DNA of 64,000 bases from NCBI RefSeq assembly GCF_000717875.1, contig NZ_JOCT01000008.1, positions 1-64,000 on the forward strand, in the 5' to 3' direction. Source of the DNA: Streptomyces sp. NRRL S-455 (GTDB lineage: Bacteria > Actinomycetota > Actinomycetes > Streptomycetales > Streptomycetaceae). Positions 63,726 to 64,000 of the stretch are shown piece by piece. The notes below the pieces were generated by a model, which saw only the letters and a program-made list of their open reading frames with translations, was not told where the DNA came from and did no database searches. Position 1 is the stretch's first letter, and each line of letters opens with the position of its first letter. Both the position numbers and the translations under genes were made by a program.

Positions 63726-64000
63726 ATGCTCCCAGCCGTGTGGTCCTATTTTCTGAAGTATCTGAGAACGCAGCTGGTGTGTCTCGGGCTCGTCGCCGCT
63801 CTCGTCTCGACCGGGGCGCATGCGGCTGAACGGAGCCCGGAAGGCACGCCCGGGCCTCCCGGTGCGGAGGCCCGTGTCACCGCCGTGAGAACGATCGACG
63901 ACCGGACGCGCGATCTCACGGTGAGTTCGCCGGCCATGGGAAGGTCCATCCCGGTCCGTGTCATTCTTCCGGCGAGCTGGAGCGAGCGGCCGGAAGCGAC
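63726..64000 (+). CDS. N-terminus of a secreted esterase with antigen-85-like start (partial, runs off the right edge)
   Basis: 91 codons are visible from the ATG at 63726 and the frame stays open to the edge. Signal peptide: LKYLRTQLVCLGLVAALVSTGAHA, cleavage near residue 33. The mature start DLTVSSPAMGRSIPVRVILP resembles the N-terminus of antigen 85 mycolyltransferases (VPSPSMGRDIKVQF) and related secreted esterases of the same alpha/beta-hydrolase family. The catalytic residues lie beyond the window. Divergent from ccr by 141 bp. In M. tuberculosis, fbp genes for antigen 85 lie next to fadD32-pks13, so this may transfer the PKS product to a wall or soluble acceptor. A plain secreted esterase is the alternative. 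Confidence 0.65.
   Translation, partial: MLPAVWSYFLKYLRTQLVCLGLVAALVSTGAHAAERSPEGTPGPPGAEARVTAVRTIDDRTRDLTVSSPAMGRSIPVRVILPASWSERPEA

Overview
The window is high-GC actinobacterial DNA, almost certainly a Streptomyces chromosome arm-proximal core region. Evidence: chaplins (one with an LAETG sorting signal), a melC1-melC2 tyrosinase pair, an XRE/DUF397 pair, a copZ-copA copper operon with a CsoR-type site, and two dispersed intergenic repeats typical of the genus. From memory, the order copZA / citrate synthase / chaplins / melC / chaplin recalls the S. coelicolor SCO2699-SCO2737 region; this was not checked by alignment.

Layout. 1-5.3 kb: fructan metabolism (end of a GH32 fructanase, a TerD-like protein, a LacI repressor, a GH68 levansucrase with a LacI-type operator). 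5.6-9.2 kb: MarR regulator with a divergent hydrolase, small proteins, XRE/DUF397 pair. 9.2-13 kb: RecD2-like helicase and citrate synthase. 13.6-19.4 kb: copper export (copA, copZ) and a TetR/MMPL exporter pair sharing a nested inverted repeat. 19.5-26.7 kb: an alcohol dehydrogenase, then myo-inositol catabolism (iolC, an aldolase-like gene, iolD, mmsA), with iolB reduced to a remnant. 27-32 kb: an unusual membrane hydrolase fused to an ABC ATPase, its permease, and a VWA lipoprotein. 32.4-33.1 kb: long chaplin. 33.5-46.9 kb: an exopolysaccharide locus (priming sugar transferase, two GT4 enzymes, O-antigen-ligase-like polymerase, MurJ-like flippase, Wzz-like protein, deacetylase, secreted GH26). 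47.3-53.6 kb: secreted developmental-type proteins, tyrosinase, a chaplin with a Lys/His-rich repeat tail, and a tandem family of about 90-residue secreted proteins.

53.8-64 kb is the most interesting part: a fatty acyl-AMP ligase translationally coupled to a 2227-residue PKS (ACP-KS-AT-degenerate DH-KR-ACP-degenerate carrier-TE) whose thioesterase resembles mycobacterial Pks13, then a convergent crotonyl-CoA carboxylase/reductase, then the start of a secreted esterase with an antigen-85-like N-terminus. The set parallels the fadD32-pks13-accD4 / fbp mycolic-acid locus, with Ccr in place of the acyl-CoA carboxylase and a built-in ketoreductase. I infer that it makes an alpha-alkyl-beta-hydroxy (mycolate-like) fatty acid. 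A TTA codon near the start of the PKS suggests bldA-dependent, developmentally timed translation, in keeping with the neighbouring chaplin and melanin genes.
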